From: Tipula vernalis | Taxonomy: Eukaryota > Arthropoda > Insecta > Diptera > Tipulidae | Direction of reading: 5' to 3' | DNA length: 64,000 nucleotides | Assembly: GCA_958295665.1 (NCBI GenBank) | Contig: OY282559.1 | Location: 256,743,545-256,807,544, forward strand | In this document: positions 22,700 to 35,890 of the stretch, in pieces | How positions within the stretch are numbered: position 1 is the stretch's first letter | Layout of the letters: the number at the start of each line of letters is the position of its first letter | The notes under the pieces: model-generated | Seen by the model: only the letters and a program-made list of their open reading frames with translations | Told to the model about the DNA's origin: nothing | Databases searched by the model: none | Program-made: the position numbers and the translations under genes

Positions 22700-25361
22700 C
22701 TCTAACCTAATTAAATACAACTGCCCAATTCCAAAGGTTTCTGCCTTTGAAGTCTTCTTACTGCATTGGTGGTATCCAAAAAACTTCGTATGTCTGCATT
22801 TTGGTGCCGAGATATCCGCTGAATGTGTTTCTTTGCATTATTTTGTATTTCTTCGCATGCATATTCCATGTTTAAGTCCCTATGGGGGTTATCATTTCTA
22901 ATGTACCATGGTGCGTTTACAATGCCATGCAGCACTTTGTTTTGAAAACATTGTATCATTTGTACATTTGTCTTCTTGGTACAACCCCAAAGTTGAATAC
23001 CGTAGGTCCATACTTGCATAAGTATTTGCTGATATAATAGCAGTTTGTTATGTATTGTAAGCTCAGAGTTTCTACCTATTAGCCAATACATTTTCCTATA
23101 TTTGATGTTCAATTTTCTTTTTCCTTTTTAACATGCTTTTTCCATCTAAGCTTGCAATCGAGAGTCATGCCGAGGTATTTGGCTGTATTTGCATTTGGAA
23201 CCGGCCTTGAATTAAGTTTCACTGGAATCCAGTTAACTTTCTGGTTTGTGAAGTTTATGTGAACCGACTTTGCTTCATTTAGGCTAATGCGCCATTTCTT
23301 TGTCCAACTACGCGGTAGCTTTTTGAAGTTTGGTCGTTGCTTCTGATATACACTTTTCAGTTGCCAGAATAGCTGTATCGTCTGCAAATGTTGCTATTGT
23401 GGCACCTTCTGTATTTGGTATATCTCTGGTGTACAGGATGTACAATATAGGATCCAGTATGCTACCTTGTGGTATGCCTGCTGATATTCTCTTTAGTTCA
23501 GAGTACTCTCCGTTATATTTTACACGGAAATGTCGGTCTGCGATATAAGATTTAAGAATTTGATAGAACCGCTTAGGTAGATCTCGATGCAATTTAAATT
23601 CAAGTCCTTGGTGCCAAACTTTGTCGAAAGCTTGTGCTACATCTAAGAAGATGCTGGAGCATATCTTGTTACTCTCAAGTGCGTTTTCGATTATATCCAT
23701 TATTCTGTGAACTTGTTCTATCGGAGAGTGATTTTCTCTAAATCCAAATTGGTGTGGTGGAATCAAATTTCTCTCTTCTTTTATTGGCTTGAGTCTCTTG
23801 AGCAGTAATTTTTCAAATAATTTTGAAATTACAGGAAAAAGTGACATCGGTCTGTACGACTTTTTATCGTTCACTGGTTTGCCTGGTTTGGGGATCATAA
23901 TTACTTCTGCAACCTTCCATTGTCGTGGAACATAATTTAGTTTGAAGACAGCATTGATAATTTGAACCAATTTTCGTAGTCCCTTCTCGGGAATGGCTTT
24001 TAAGACTGGTCCAGTAATTAAATCATATCCTAGAGCTTTATTTGCGTTCAAATTACACTTGATCTCATCTTTTAATTCGTGTAATGTTACACATCGAATA
24101 TTATTTTCATCAATTTTGCTAACTGTTATTATGTTTTCATCTGCTGTTTGCCTAGGTAACGGTTGAAAGGTGGCTCCCAGGTGAGCGGCAAATAAAATAA
24201 GCTTTTTGCTTGTCGCTTTTGGCCCAGGTTCCCTCCCCATTTTTAATAGGCGGCACATTCATTTTGGTTCTTTTTAATCCCTTTGTTGCTTTCCAAAGAG
24301 AGTAATCAGTATGTTTATGTTTGGTGAGACCATTTAAGTATGTACTTGTTAATAGTTTCGTTCTTAATTTCTTTTATAAGTTGTTTTAGTTTATTGCATA
24401 GAAAATGGCGGATTTTTTTGTTTTCCGAGGCGCGTGTCCTTTGCCAGGTCTTTCTTGCCTTCCGTTTCTTTCTAACTAACTCCCTGACCTCAATAGGATA
24501 ATTTTGATTCCTACGGGATTCGGTGTGACTAGCAGGAGAACTTTCCCATGCTGCTTGTCGAATAGTACTGTTAAATACCTCTAGTTCTTCTTGCAACTGT
24601 ACCGGTGTTTTAATCGGCACTCGTAGATTTATTTGCATTTCAATTAATTCTTGGAATAGGTCGCAGTTAGTTCTATTATTTGTTAATATAGGCAGGTTAT
24701 CCTTATTAATTATCATTTTGTTGAGAGTCATGATAACAGGTGTATGATCGGAATATATTCCTTCGCTTTTTCGACGCACATGTAATCCTCGAAGATCCCT
24801 TTTGTTACATAGAAATCAATGAGATCTGGTATTTTATTTATATCAGCAGGCCAGTATGTTAGTTTACCTCCAGAGTGGAACTCGCAGTTATTTATTTGTC
24901 CGGCTTCGAATAGCTCTTGATCCCCGATAGGTGTTTTTTGTGTTAAAGTCACCACCAATAATAAAATTGGATCCTAGTGATCTAAAGAGTCTATTATAAT
25001 CTTCTTTGTTTAGATTATAGCGTGGAGGGCAGTAGATAGAGGAAATACTGTATTCATTATTATTGTTAGTTTCAACTTTTATGGTTTTAACTTGCATACT
25101 TTCTTCTTCTATACTAGGTTCTTCATAGTGTTTGAGATTCTTTTCCACTATTACTGTTGATCCTCCTCTGGGTTTTCCTCCTGGGTGAACAGCATGGTAA
25201 CATTCATAATAACGTATTTTAATAAATGATGTTTTTGTCAAATGGCTCTCCGATGTAAGGCATATATCTATTTTTTCTAAATTTAGAAAAATTTCTAACT
25301 CTGGAACATGGTGCGCTAGTCCGTCTGCGTTCCAGGTGACAATTCTTAATGTTCTGCTCAT
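22700..25361 (-). pseudogene. Jockey ORF2: APE endonuclease, reverse transcriptase and C-terminal region
   Basis: Endonuclease (25361-24720): LRIVTWNADGL (N), CLTSESHLT (catalytic E), GGDFNTKN (D, N) and YSDHTPVIMTL (S-D-H). Linker: EVRELVRKKRKARKTWQR. RT (24200-23330): MSLFPVISKLFEKLL, HQFGFRENHSPIEQVHRIM, SIFLDVAQAFDKVWHQGL (first catalytic D), AGIPQGSILDPILYILY and ATFADDTAILA (catalytic DD). These are Jockey-clade signatures. The C-terminal part includes KSVHINFTNQK, AKYLGMTLDCKLRWKKHV, LLLYQQILMQVWTYGIQLW and IVNAPWYIRN. All catalytic residues survive, but the coding sequence is spread over at least five overlapping frames, so four or more small indels have accumulated. ORF2 would nick target DNA and copy element RNA by target-primed reverse transcription. 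Confidence 0.85.
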
Positions 25362-25726
25362 TTTAGTAAATGAGGGCTGTTGCCTCGTTCATAGTTTAAT
25401 GCATATCTAGACGCTTATTTAATATAAAGCTTCTAGACCACGTTCTTGTTTTGCTAGCCGTATATATATGGCTTCTATGCTTCGACATATCCTTTCAAGG
25501 GGGTTATCATTCATAGCATTAGATGATTGCTGTACAATTTGTGAAATAACTTTTCCGCTCTGTACCAATCCCTGGTGGTTTTGGCTCCGCTTGTGTTTTA
25601 GTTGGTTTCTCTCTGATAACCTTAAGGTATTGAGTTCTTAGAAAGATCTTTGGCTACTTCTCAGCCTCTATAATTTGCAGGATGATGCCCTTTACAGTTT
25701 ATACAATTTGCAGGGGTGTTTCTACT

Positions 25727-26696
25727 TTATGTACACTCTTTCGCGTTGTATTTTCCAGCACATTTTACGCATCTTGGCTCCCGTCTGCAATATTTTTGCG
25801 TGTGGTTAAAACTTTGGCATTTTTTGCATTGAGGTATTAGCCTCGTGTTTTTCTTTAGCGGTTCTATTTTAACCCTCATATTGAGAATTGCTTTGATGTT
25901 CAAGATATTTACAACTTTCTCCTTTTTGTTAAAAGTAAGCATGAAGAGTGGAAGCCCCCTTTTTTTGACTTGATTGTTCTCATCTCTCTCTAGGTTTAGG
26001 ATGTTTACTGCTTCTTCTATTTGCAGATCTTTTGCCTTTAGGTCCTCAATTATGTCCTCCTTCTTACACGTTGGATGAAGGCCTCTGGCTATAACCTTAA
26101 TTGCGCGTTCGTTTTTATCTTCGTATGTGAACCATTCTTTACCTTCCGCATTGAGCTATGTTGCCAGAACTCTATATGTATCGGAATCTGGTGTATTGAT
26201 TTTCCACACGTTATTGATTAGTGACAATACTCTATATTCATTAGTGGTTACTGATTTCATTATAGATTGTATACTAGCAAATTCTGTTATACCGATTACA
26301 TTAATTGGCGGAGTAAGCTTTATAACTGGTGTGAGTACTTGCTTCATTATAACAAGTTAGCGGGTTTTCAGAAATCTCCACTGGTTTGAGCTTCTTCAAT
26401 TCTTCATTTTCTTTTTTTAGTTTTTCAATTTCGCTTCTTTGTTGGGTTAAAAGTACATCTACTTCACTGAGTTTTCGACAGAGTTCAGCGTTTTCGTCTT
26501 TCTGCCGATTTGCATAGTTAGTATGATTGTTTAATGATCTTGACAACATTGAACTTCTTTCCAATGGGTTTAGCAATGATTGGCTCACCCCAGAATCCAT
26601 TGGGCCAGTCTCGTAAGAGGGTGGATTAGCCAACTGGGTAGTTGGTTTACCACCAGGGGTATTTTCTCCTTTTTGTCTTGTATTCATTGCTTAAAA
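25727..26696 (-). pseudogene. Jockey ORF1 (Gag-like, zinc knuckles)
   Basis: The N-terminal part (26687-26301) begins MNTRQKGENTPGGKPTTQL and has a coiled coil around LSEVDVLLTQQRSEIEKLKK. After frameshifts the C-terminal part (25942-25727) has the Cys-rich block CKKCQSFNHTQKYC then CVKCAGKYNAKEC, the CCHC knuckles of Jockey ORF1. The protein would bind element RNA. The middle (25950-26300) is out of frame. The ATG at 26687 is about 200 bp from the element's 5' end, which is reasonable for the 5' leader. Confidence 0.75.
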
Positions 26697-26902
26697 CTGG
26701 TTATGTATCAACTACCAACCTAACCAGTACAAGTGGGTAGTGGGTCATTGAAGAGAACATTATTTGCTATGTTCTCCGTGGTCGGTTATTCCGCCGTATC
26801 TCGGTCGCCAGAGCCTCGTTAGTTAATTGGCAGGAAGTACATTTGTTCTAGTATATTAAGACCATCTAAACCGGCGCCCCCTTATTCCCCCCAAGATGTC
26901 TT

Positions 26903-29900
26903 ATTGTGAAATAGACCAATTTGGTCGTCACATCTGAAAAAAAAAATTGTTACATATCATGAATGGTATTACCAACTGCTTTTAAAAGACACCTGATTTG
27001 GCTGTGTACCTTATTGTTTTTTAAAAACGAGAGCATCCGCTTCAAATCTTATTTTATGATTGAAGTCGCTTATTGTTTTCTGCTAGAAATTTATGTTTTC
27101 GTATTACTACTTTTTGAACAAAAGTGAATGACCCCCCGAATTTTCTTATTATAATACACTAGACATAAACCGAGCTTAGACCAATTCAGAGAAGGATCAT
27201 CCAAACATATGCTACATATTATCGTTTAAGCTAAGGTAAAGGTTCAATGTGTGTTATTTTTGAAGGTAGGTTCTTTGTATTGTTTAATACATTATCCAAA
27301 ATACAAAGGCCCAAAATTTGTTTATTATTACTTGATAAAAGCTTTTCTCATACATAAAAGGAAAATTAATATACTAATGCTTATTTAAACATAAATTAAT
27401 ACAGTTAGCATATACGTATATAATAGTCCAATTTAATTTGTTGAAAACATTCTAAAAATCAATGTGTATTCTTAATACGTAATTTTTTAATTTTCTCCCA
27501 AATGAAATTTTCACTTCAGCGAATCGTTTTAGAAATTACAAATGCTTATACAGTCTAGACACATTCCAGGTGAAAAAAAAATATATATATGTATTTTTTT
27601 TACCTTTGTTTCTGAAAATTAATTCTTTGATCATGTTTAACCATTTTTATTTAAGCCATGAAATGCCTTAAAGTTTTAGATTAGATACATCGTAAGCTAA
27701 ATTTATTCTAGTTTAAATTTGTTGGTGTATACGAAATGCCAAAATCATACTAAAATAACAATTATACAATTACTAAACCAAACTAAAAAAGTTTCAGTTT
27801 GTAAATAAAAACAAAATTTTACAAAAGTTCCGTTTAAGGTTATTTCTTTACATAAACTTGGAAAAGTTGTAATAAAATATTTAAAAAAACAAAAAACAAA
27901 AAATAATAATTTTTTACTGTGCAGTACTTAGTTTAAAAGTCATAATAGTAATAACAATATTTGTACAGTTTTGAATTAAGTTAAAAGAAAACTTTATGAT
28001 TGAATTGATAACACGGGTAGTTAGGTTTAAAATTGTAAGTGATGAGAAAATTTTATGTTCTTTACGTTCATCTTTAAGAAACATCTTCAAATCGTTTATT
28101 TTCTTTTTCTAAAAAAAACTGTTTTTTATTCTTGTTTATTACATCAGGTTTTTGTATTCTAGGAAAAACAAAATGAATATTTCATTTTGTCTGATTTTTT
28201 TTTTTTTCACTTTTTGCTTAAAGTTTTATGAAGCTGAATATGAAAGAGACTACATTTACGGAGCCAGAATGATAAAATTATGTATTAGGAAAACACACAG
28301 AAAGTTAGTATCTCTCCATATTTCAATTATTTTTTTTGTTCTCCGAAATTTGATGATACACATGATGAGGAAGATTGTTGTAGTTTATTTTGATTAAAAT
28401 TCAAAGAGTTTTTTTTAGGTTGTTTGTCATGTTGTTTTTTTGGTGTAGTTATCCCCAAAGGGGGGATGAAGCCTATTTTAACACTTTGTTCGTCGTGTTA
28501 CCTCCGATTCAATTTTCTTGATGAATGTATTTTAAAAATAATGATTCTAAGAATAACATAAGTTTTGTTTCTGTTTATTAATAATTTCAAAACATAAAAA
28601 ATGTATTACGTTGTTTGTTCTACTTTACTTTGGATCTGTATTCTACCTAAAATGTATAATCCTAGTAATACCTAGCTATATTTGTTACGAAATTTTGTTT
28701 TCCTTATATTTAATCCGCTTATTAGGTATATGAAAATGTATATAATACACATTTCACTAATATATCTGCCCATATCAAATGATGAGGGATAATAGAAAAA
28801 CAGATACATCAATTATGTGAATACAACCTAGATCCATTCCATCAGCATCCTTTATATGTATATTAAAATATACGCATATTACAAACATTAATTGGTCTAA
28901 ATATACATAAATATATGTGTACCCAGAAGGACATGGAACCCTATAAAATAAATTTACGGTAAATTACCTCAGCATCCTATTTTTATATGCTCCAAGGAGA
29001 CTAAACAACGCAAACAAATAAACAAAACAAAAAAACTATACGTTTGGTAACCTAAAATAACATTTTAGTTCGTCTTCTAGAAAAACGAACCAAAACTAAC
29101 AGACAAAAAGAAAACAACAAAAAGCACACATAATAATAATAAGATTTAAAAACGAGAAAAATGTCTGAACTTCTGAAAGTTTATATGTGAAATAAATAAG
29201 AAAATAATTTAATTTAAATTTTCTGTGAAAGTTCCAAGTTGTTTGATAAGAAATAAAGATGATATTAATTTTTTGTGTTCGTGTGTGTAGGTACTCGTAT
29301 ATGTATAGTATGCAAACATAAATTGCAGTTATAGTTGAAACATTGATTTTTTGGTTTGTACATCGAACCAAATTACGGTTAGCGACCATTGCCAAACAAC
29401 AAAGGAATTCAAAATTTTGTTTTTTTTTTGGTTGCAAATTGTGCTTTCTGGTTGAGATAATTTGATGGGTCCCCCTACTCAATAATATCAAAACGTACTA
29501 TTAATTTACAGTATTACTGTTTATTCAGATTTTTCTGACATTATTTATACAATTGTATCGTTGGATTTTATTGATGTTTTTACAAATGGTATAAATGAAA
29601 CGTAAGTCTAAAAGCTTAATACAAAATGTGTATTTTAAAATGGAAAATTTGATTAAATCTTAATCAACGCATAAATTTAATATAAGTTCGCGTGTCATTA
29701 TACATTATTATGATTATTATTTACCTCTTATAAATGTTTGTAGCGCGCAACAAAAACGTTTGCGAGAAAGTTAATTAAAATTTTTGGTGAAAAAAAATTG
29801 ATTGTGTTTTTTTTTTAATCGGAAATTGCATGTATTTTATTAATAGAAATGTTTCGATAAAATTCAACAGACATTTTTTCTAAACTTTATTAGCATTTTG

Positions 29901-30304
29901 TAGAGTTTAGCTAAGACTTTTTAATGAAACCTTAAATCATTTAAATTTCGGTAGAATTCTCAAAACCAAAAGTTCAAAAGGCTAAGGCGAGTTTTAACCA
30001 AACAAGCGTATTTTGAATGCTCATTGTTATTAACACAGTAATGCTGTCAGTCCTGAAAGTCTTGTACTTTACAAAACGCTTTAATTTTATTGGAAAACAA
30101 AAATTTGAAAAAACAACTGGATCTGTTAAAAAAAATAGCAGTCAGCAAATTAGTATCACCAGTAAATTGGAAATAGAAGCAGATAAACCAAAATAGCGTG
30201 AGCTAATAAACAATCAGCATAAACAGATAGCGCAGCAAAAATAATTACCGAGAACATTATCAAAGCTCTTGAAGCCGATGTCAGCTTGGAAGAAGTCGAA
30301 AGCA
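26903..30304. other. Long stretch without a recognised gene
   Basis: AT-rich DNA with no domain on either strand. The frame 28152-28397 (plus) begins with a hydrophobic segment after an internal Met (MNISFCLIFFFFTFCL) that resembles a signal peptide, but the rest has no motif and the composition is non-coding-like. The frame 29096-29491 (minus) is likewise unsupported. A short open stretch near 30250-30300 (IIKALEADVSLEEVESR) looks codon-like but cannot be extended. Confidence 0.35.
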
Positions 30305-30426
30305 GGGTGGCTATTAGATTCCTATTTGAATTGAATCAGATTCATTCGTTTCTTATTTAAATCAAATATGAATCTTTTTCATCGAAGACTCGATCACGTT
30401 CGAATCGAATTACCGAATAGCCCCCC
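30305..30426. mobile_element. Short TIR MITE, copy A
   Basis: A 122-bp element starts GGGTGGCTATT and ends in the complement of GGGGGGCTATT. It shares its interior (GATTCCTATTTGAATT, GAATCAGATTCATTCGTTTC, CGAAGACTCGATCACGTTCG) with copy B at 36379-36523, but the core is inverted relative to the shared right end. No target duplication is clear. Confidence 0.6.
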
Positions 30427-30504
30427 TGTATATACATACCTATATTGAACAAAAGAATTTTTTGAACAACTCAACTGAGCAAAATGGTAGAAGTGAAAGC
30501 AGTT

Positions 30505-30695
30505 GTTGAAGTTGGTGCACTAATTGGGTTACTTTCATGTGATTATCAAAAATAAAACTAATTGACTCTACTTTAAATTATAAATTTATTTTACTATAAG
30601 TTGATTAAAATTTATTTAGAATTTGTTGATTTAGCATATCTTTTCTAATGTCCATCGTACAAAATTTGGAAACGGACTGCCGATTAAAACAAATG
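30505..30695 (-). repeat. Candidate 3' LTR (or LTR part) of the Gypsy element
   Basis: A 191-bp segment is a close direct repeat of 35891-36084; the copies differ at only a few positions. Both run from GTTGAAGTTG to GATTAAAACAAATG. Their position on either side of the gag-pol body and the same orientation fit LTRs. The minus-strand start offers TGTTTTAATC for a TG end, but a matching CA end and a primer-binding site were not found, so these may be only pieces of longer LTRs. Confidence 0.5.
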
Positions 30696-33480
30696 TTGTA
30701 TTCAATTTCCTGATGTTGAAGATTTTACAAACGTTTGAAAATACTTTGCTCATAAAATTTGTGCCTTGATCCGTTAGATCTCTGGCGATCCGTATTTGCA
30801 TATAAAATGTTCCACAAATGCTCGTGCTACTGTCTCAGTGTCTGCAATCGGAATTGGTACGGCAATCGAAAATTTGGTGAGATCATCTTGCATAGTTAAA
30901 ATGTACTTGTTGTTCGAAGCTAGGTGGATCAAATAACCCGACAATATCTAACAATATTTTCTGAAAAGGAACCGATGATGTATCTGTAATTTTCATTTCG
31001 CATTTCGTAGACTGGCCAACTTTATTTATCTGACAATTTTTGCCTTTTTTAATCAAATGTTTAATTCAACTATACATTGCAAGAAAGTAATAGTATGATT
31101 TAATCCGGTTAAAAGTACGAAGAATACCCATGTGACCACCTAATGGACTAACATGATATTCATTAATAATTTGATTAATCTGATTTTCGTCCGTCAAATA
31201 AATAATTTTGGAAGTATTATCAGATTTATTTGAATTTTCTGGTACAATTTTTGTCACAGTAGAGTTACTAGATCCGTCTGGTACGAAGCCATCATTAGCT
31301 GATGTGTTCGCGTGTACCAAAGAACTGTCCTGATTTGTAGAATTTTGAATTTTCGTTTTAGACCTCGTTATAACCTTGACTTCAGAATTCGGTATGGCGA
31401 CTCGACTGAGACCATCGGCATTAGCATTGGACTTTCCCGATTCGTACTCAATTCTCGCATCATAATCATCCATCAAAAGTTTTCATCGAGTGATTCGTCT
31501 GGTAGGATTTGTGCTTTTCCCTAGCCGAACTAATGGTTTATGGTCTGTTCGGATTATAAAACTTCAGCCAAAATCTTTCCACAGCGTAAATAATCGCGAG
31601 CATCTCCTTCTCCACTGTTGAGTAGTTTTGCTCGGCTTTATTGAGAACGCGACTAGCGTATCCAATCGGTAAATCATTATTTTCTTTTCCTTGTGATAAT
31701 ACTGCTCCTAAAGAAATGTCACTGGCATCTGTCGTAATAATAAATGCCTTGGAAAAGTCCGAATACTGCAAAATCGGAGGATCTTTTAGATGTTCTTTTA
31801 AAATACGAAAAGACTCGTCGCAAAATGCATCCCAAATAAACGAAAGATTTTTTGTAGTTAATCTGCGAGTTTAGAACAATTACTTACAAACCTTCTATAA
31901 TATCCGCACAAGCCAAGAAATGCCTTTACGTCTTTAACGGTTTTAGGAATAGGAAAATATTTGATTGCATTAGTTTTTGACTCGTCATTCTTTATGCCTT
32001 CTGGGGTAATGATATGTCCGAGATATACTATCTCGCGGCGTAAAAAGTTACATTTTTCAAGATTTAATTTGAGACTATATTGTCGAAATCTATTGAACAC
32101 ATCAATTATTTTTTTATTATGATCATCTAGATCATATCCGTACACAACAACATCATCCATGTACACAAAACATCGTAACCCAGTAAGTCCTGACAGAGCA
32201 TTATTCATAAGTCGTTGAAACGTACATGGTGTACCTTTTAAACCAAACGGCATGCGATTAAAGTGAAAATGTCCTGCGTCTGTACTAAACGCGGTTTTAC
32301 ATTTATCTGCTGGATTCATTGGCACTTGATGATATCCATCAGCAAGATCTAACGTCGAAAAATAATTAGCTTTCCCCAACTGGTCTAATATATCGACTAT
32401 ATTAGGCAGTGGGTACATTTCGCTTAATGTGATCTCGTTAAGACGCCGAAAATCCACGACAACTCTAAATTTCTTATGGCCATCCGCTGATGATTTCTTA
32501 GGAACCACAAGAAGAGGAGAATTCCATCCACTTTTACTGTGTTCGATTGTTCCATCTTTCAGCATCTTATCGATTTGCTTGTTAATTTCTTCTTTTGCAG
32601 AAAATGGTCGGCGATAAGGCTTGACATTGACTACGTTTGAGTTAGCTAATAAAGGAATTGAATGTTCGCAAGCGCTGGTGACTGATAAACTATCACCAGG
32701 AAGGTAGAAAATATCGTTAAATTCACGACATATTTTCAAGATTGAAGATTTTTCTTCAAAATTTAGATTTTTTACTTTGATTGACTTTTCGATAACGTTA
32801 AGGCGATCATTGATATAAATTTCAGTTTTCGGATTAGATAATACATCAAACTTAATAATATTTTCAGCTTCAAAATCAAAATTAGAAACTTTAATTGGAT
32901 AATTATTTGCATTCATTAGACAAATTTGGGCTTTAGAATCAGAAATTCTTGTGATAGTATTTCCAATAAACAATCCAGGCTGGATTTCTTTAGATTTAAT
33001 TAGTAATTCCGACCCTTCTGTAAAATTAACAATTTTACTCACAACTCTTTCAGTTCTAGCTGGAATTTCTATTCTATTATAATCGGACGACGATAAATTT
33101 ACAGAAACTGGCGAATTTGATGGTTTGATTTCTAAAATTTGTTGATCATAATTAATTTTACATTTATATTGTTCGAAAAAATCTTTGCCTAATATTCCTT
33201 GCCCTTCAATTGGAAAAGAATCGGCAACAATATGAAAATTATGAGCCACGTTTTGATAGTTTGGTAGAAGAATGTTTGCTTTACAAGTAGCCAATGTGTT
33301 AACTTTCTCACTGGTTATTCCTATGATCGAACATTTCAGCAAAGGGTTACATTCAGTGTTATCGTATATAAAACATTTTTTTATTACCGAAATGTCCGCC
33401 CCTGTATCTACCAGGAATTTGGCGCTTTAAGCTTATATTTTCAATCTTGAAAATATGTCGTGAATTTAACGATATTTTCT
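30696..33480 (-). pseudogene. Gypsy pol: protease, reverse transcriptase, RNase H, partial integrase
   Basis: Protease active site LVDTGADIS lies near 33400. RT (about 32650-31900): SGWNSPLLVVPKKS, FRVVVDFRRLNEIT, YFSTLDLADGYHQVP (first catalytic D), NRMPFGLKGTPCTFQRLMN, FVYMDDVVVYG (catalytic DD) and LGLCGYYRRFV. RNase H (31771-31540): ITTDASDISLGAVLSQG, IGYASRVLNKAEQNYST and EKEMLAIIYAVE. The integrase zinc-binding domain has EYHVSPLGGHMGILRTFNRI. Its core has LTDQGTNFM but breaks after an N-T-T at 30696. The long frame 31858-33342 is intact for PR-RT; frame breaks lie before the protease, after RT and within integrase. Pol would copy and integrate the element. Not active. Confidence 0.82.
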
Positions 33481-35158
33481 ACCTTCCTGGTGATAGTTTA
33501 TCAATCACCAGCGCTTGCGAACATTCAATTCCTTTATCAAGACTTAAATTGACATATTTATTAGAATCCGAATTTGGCTCATTCAAAGTATTTATTGAAT
33601 ATAGAGTGGCAAAATTTTGATCGATTAACTCTGAATGAGTATCACAATTTTCTGAAGATGACATTGTGACTTGTATTGTTGAACACGGTGCTTTTAAATA
33701 TCGCTCACTCGAAACGGCGTGTTCGGTTTTGAATCGAGAGGGTTGGAGTTTTCCGAGTTTGAATTCTGCTCATTTGGTGATGAGTTATCCGAAGGTTTTC
33801 TTCGCGCTTCATTAAATATGCGTTTTCTACAATCTCTAATATAATGACCGATTTTTTTGCAGTAATTACATGTTGCTTTAACTGTGTTAAGTGATTTATC
33901 AGACATATTAGAATTTTGAAATAACCTATTTTTAAATAAATTATAACTGGTATTTTGAAATGAATTATTCGATTTCGAACTACCGGATGAATTGGTATTT
34001 GAAAAATTATTTGATTGCGCTTGGTTTTCACTAAATGTACGATTTTTCCGATTTTCAGGTAAACTAAAACACTTGTCGGCTTGATGACCTATTTTTCGAC
34101 AAAGTTGACAACGAATAATTTTATATGGGCTTGTGTCATTTGCAGAATTGTGAAGCATTTCTTCTTCTATTGCTTTATTCATATAATCGATATAATTACT
34201 AAAACGACACGCCTTTACAATCAGTTTAATAGGTTCCTTCAAACCTTCTTGGAATGATCGCAGAGCTGTTGATGCGTTTAATGCCTTGATCTCTTCTGTG
34301 CAACCGACCCTTTTACGCAGAGAACATGCGTTATTTAAATCGCTTAACACCTGATCAACACGGTTTGCATACGTCCTCATTTTTCCTATGTTGAATTTTA
34401 ACAAGTTCTGTTTGTAATTGTTCAACAGAACGCTGTTCGCCGAATTGTTTTTTCAAAGCTGTTTCGAAATCGACGTAGTTTGTAAATGTTTGCGAACTTG
34501 TGTAATTATACGCTTTGCCTTTTAATTTAGTTACAGCTAATCTAATAGCAAAAGATTTGTCTTCTTCATCCTTACCAGCATCGTGACAAAGTTTAACATT
34601 TGAGAGAAATCGATTTAATTCCGACGAGTTACCATCGAATTCGGGAATTATTTTAAGCATTTGATCCAGAGTAAATGACATTGTTAATATACTATTGTCA
34701 TAAAAATGTTTAGTATCAACAAAATTTTTAAAATCACCCGAAATATTCGATGATAAATTATCCTCGTCTTGATTATCGGACCAACTATTATTACTAGAAT
34801 TATCTAAAAAGTCTATTGACTTATTTTGTGTTGAGGAGGAACTTTCATTTAGAGAGCTATTGTTACTAGAAATTGTAATAATTGAAAATTCACTTGACTC
34901 AAGAGTAGGGATAGTATGATTTGATTTTTCAAAATAATCTGATTGACAAGAGTTATCGGTACTTATTAATTGTGTTTCACTATTACCCGTAGATACCGGA
35001 TTTAAACAATCGTTCGGAAATGAAATTGGATCACTACTTACATTTATCTTGATTTTGTCGAAATTCTTCACAACTTTCCTTGTTCTCAATGACAAATTAT
35101 CTGCCTCTGTGTCTGCGTCTTCACCCTTATTATCATCCGTCAAATTACTTGTATTCAT
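33479..35158 (-). pseudogene. Gypsy gag with two CCHC zinc knuckles
   Basis: The first frame (35158-34355) begins MNTSNLTDDNKGEDADTEA with a Ser/Asn/Asp-rich N-terminus, then the capsid-like region MLKIIPEFDGNSSELNRFL and FETALKKQFGEQRSVEQLQ. A frameshift near 34370-34420 leads to the second frame (34425-33694) with two knuckles, CQLCRKIGHQADKC and CNYCKKIGHYIRDC, both perfect C-x2-C-x4-H-x4-C. A further frame (33664-33479) bridges to the protease. Gag would form the particle and bind RNA. The N-terminal disordered acidic region is unusually long. Confidence 0.75.
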
Positions 35159-35890
35159 AAATAACTAAAAATAAATATTTTGCAAAGACAAACAATATTA
35201 GAATATGGCAAAAAAAAAATCAAATAATTGGAACAATGCTAACCTAACTATAAATACTTTTAGGATGAAAAGATCTTTTGCGAAAATTTTCGGTGTAAGA
35301 AATTAAATTTTCTTCGAATTGATTTACAATGTACAAACACAAGATGATTAGATGACCTTCAGCTGACTCGTTTTGTTGAAAATAATAATCCGTATAATCC
35401 GTTGATCATGACTTCAAAATTGGTTGATACTCGTCCCCGTTATTCAAAATTGATTATTCGATATAAACAATTAAATCGAAGAGTCTCGAAAATTAGAAGC
35501 ATGTTGCTGGAATAGCATTTACGATTTTTCGTTGTATTTCTGCTTTCTGTTTTACACATACATATGTTTTACTATGTACTGCTTACAGCTTCTAAATATA
35601 GAAACGACGGATGGAAATTCGATAAAAACTCGACAAATTCAAGTAGTCGACACGAAAAATATAAAAAAAAAAATTTTTTTTTGTGTGAATTTTATTCTGG
35701 TATCGTAAACAACGCCAAAATACTTGCAGTTTTTTTTTTAATATTGAACTCAGCAACCAATAAACAACAATTGTTCGTTATACTGTATACATTTTCCGCT
35801 AATCAAATAAATAACACCAATCACTTTTTCTCAAATAAATAACACCAATTAAAATTATGCCCATATCACTGTAATTACGCTGTCAGCAAT
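35159..35890 (-). other. Gypsy 5' leader or remainder of the 5' LTR
   Basis: Between the gag start and the right-hand repeat. It contains two short repeats of TTATTTATTTGA (near 35805-35840) and homopolymer runs. No primer-binding site was recognised. The plus frame at 35564-35842 is not supported as a gene. Confidence 0.35.

Larger units (their letters stand above)
22567..26890 (-). mobile_element. Full-length Jockey-clade non-LTR retrotransposon with 12-bp target duplication
   Basis: CCAAGATGTCTT occurs at 22555-22566 and again at 26891-26902, bounding the element exactly. A poly(T) run directly inside the left repeat is the poly(A) tail of a minus-strand element. The 5' end at 26890 begins with a G-rich GGGGGAATAAGGGGGCG leader, then ORF1, then ORF2 with endonuclease, RT and C-terminal region. 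Length (about 4.3 kb) is that of an intact Jockey element. Several frameshifts in both ORFs show that it is no longer active. Confidence 0.88.

Noticed and set aside
28152..28397. Possible small secreted protein with a signal-like N-terminus
   Set aside because: Only an oligo(T)-encoded Phe run supports it; there is no further motif and the codon composition matches the AT-rich background.
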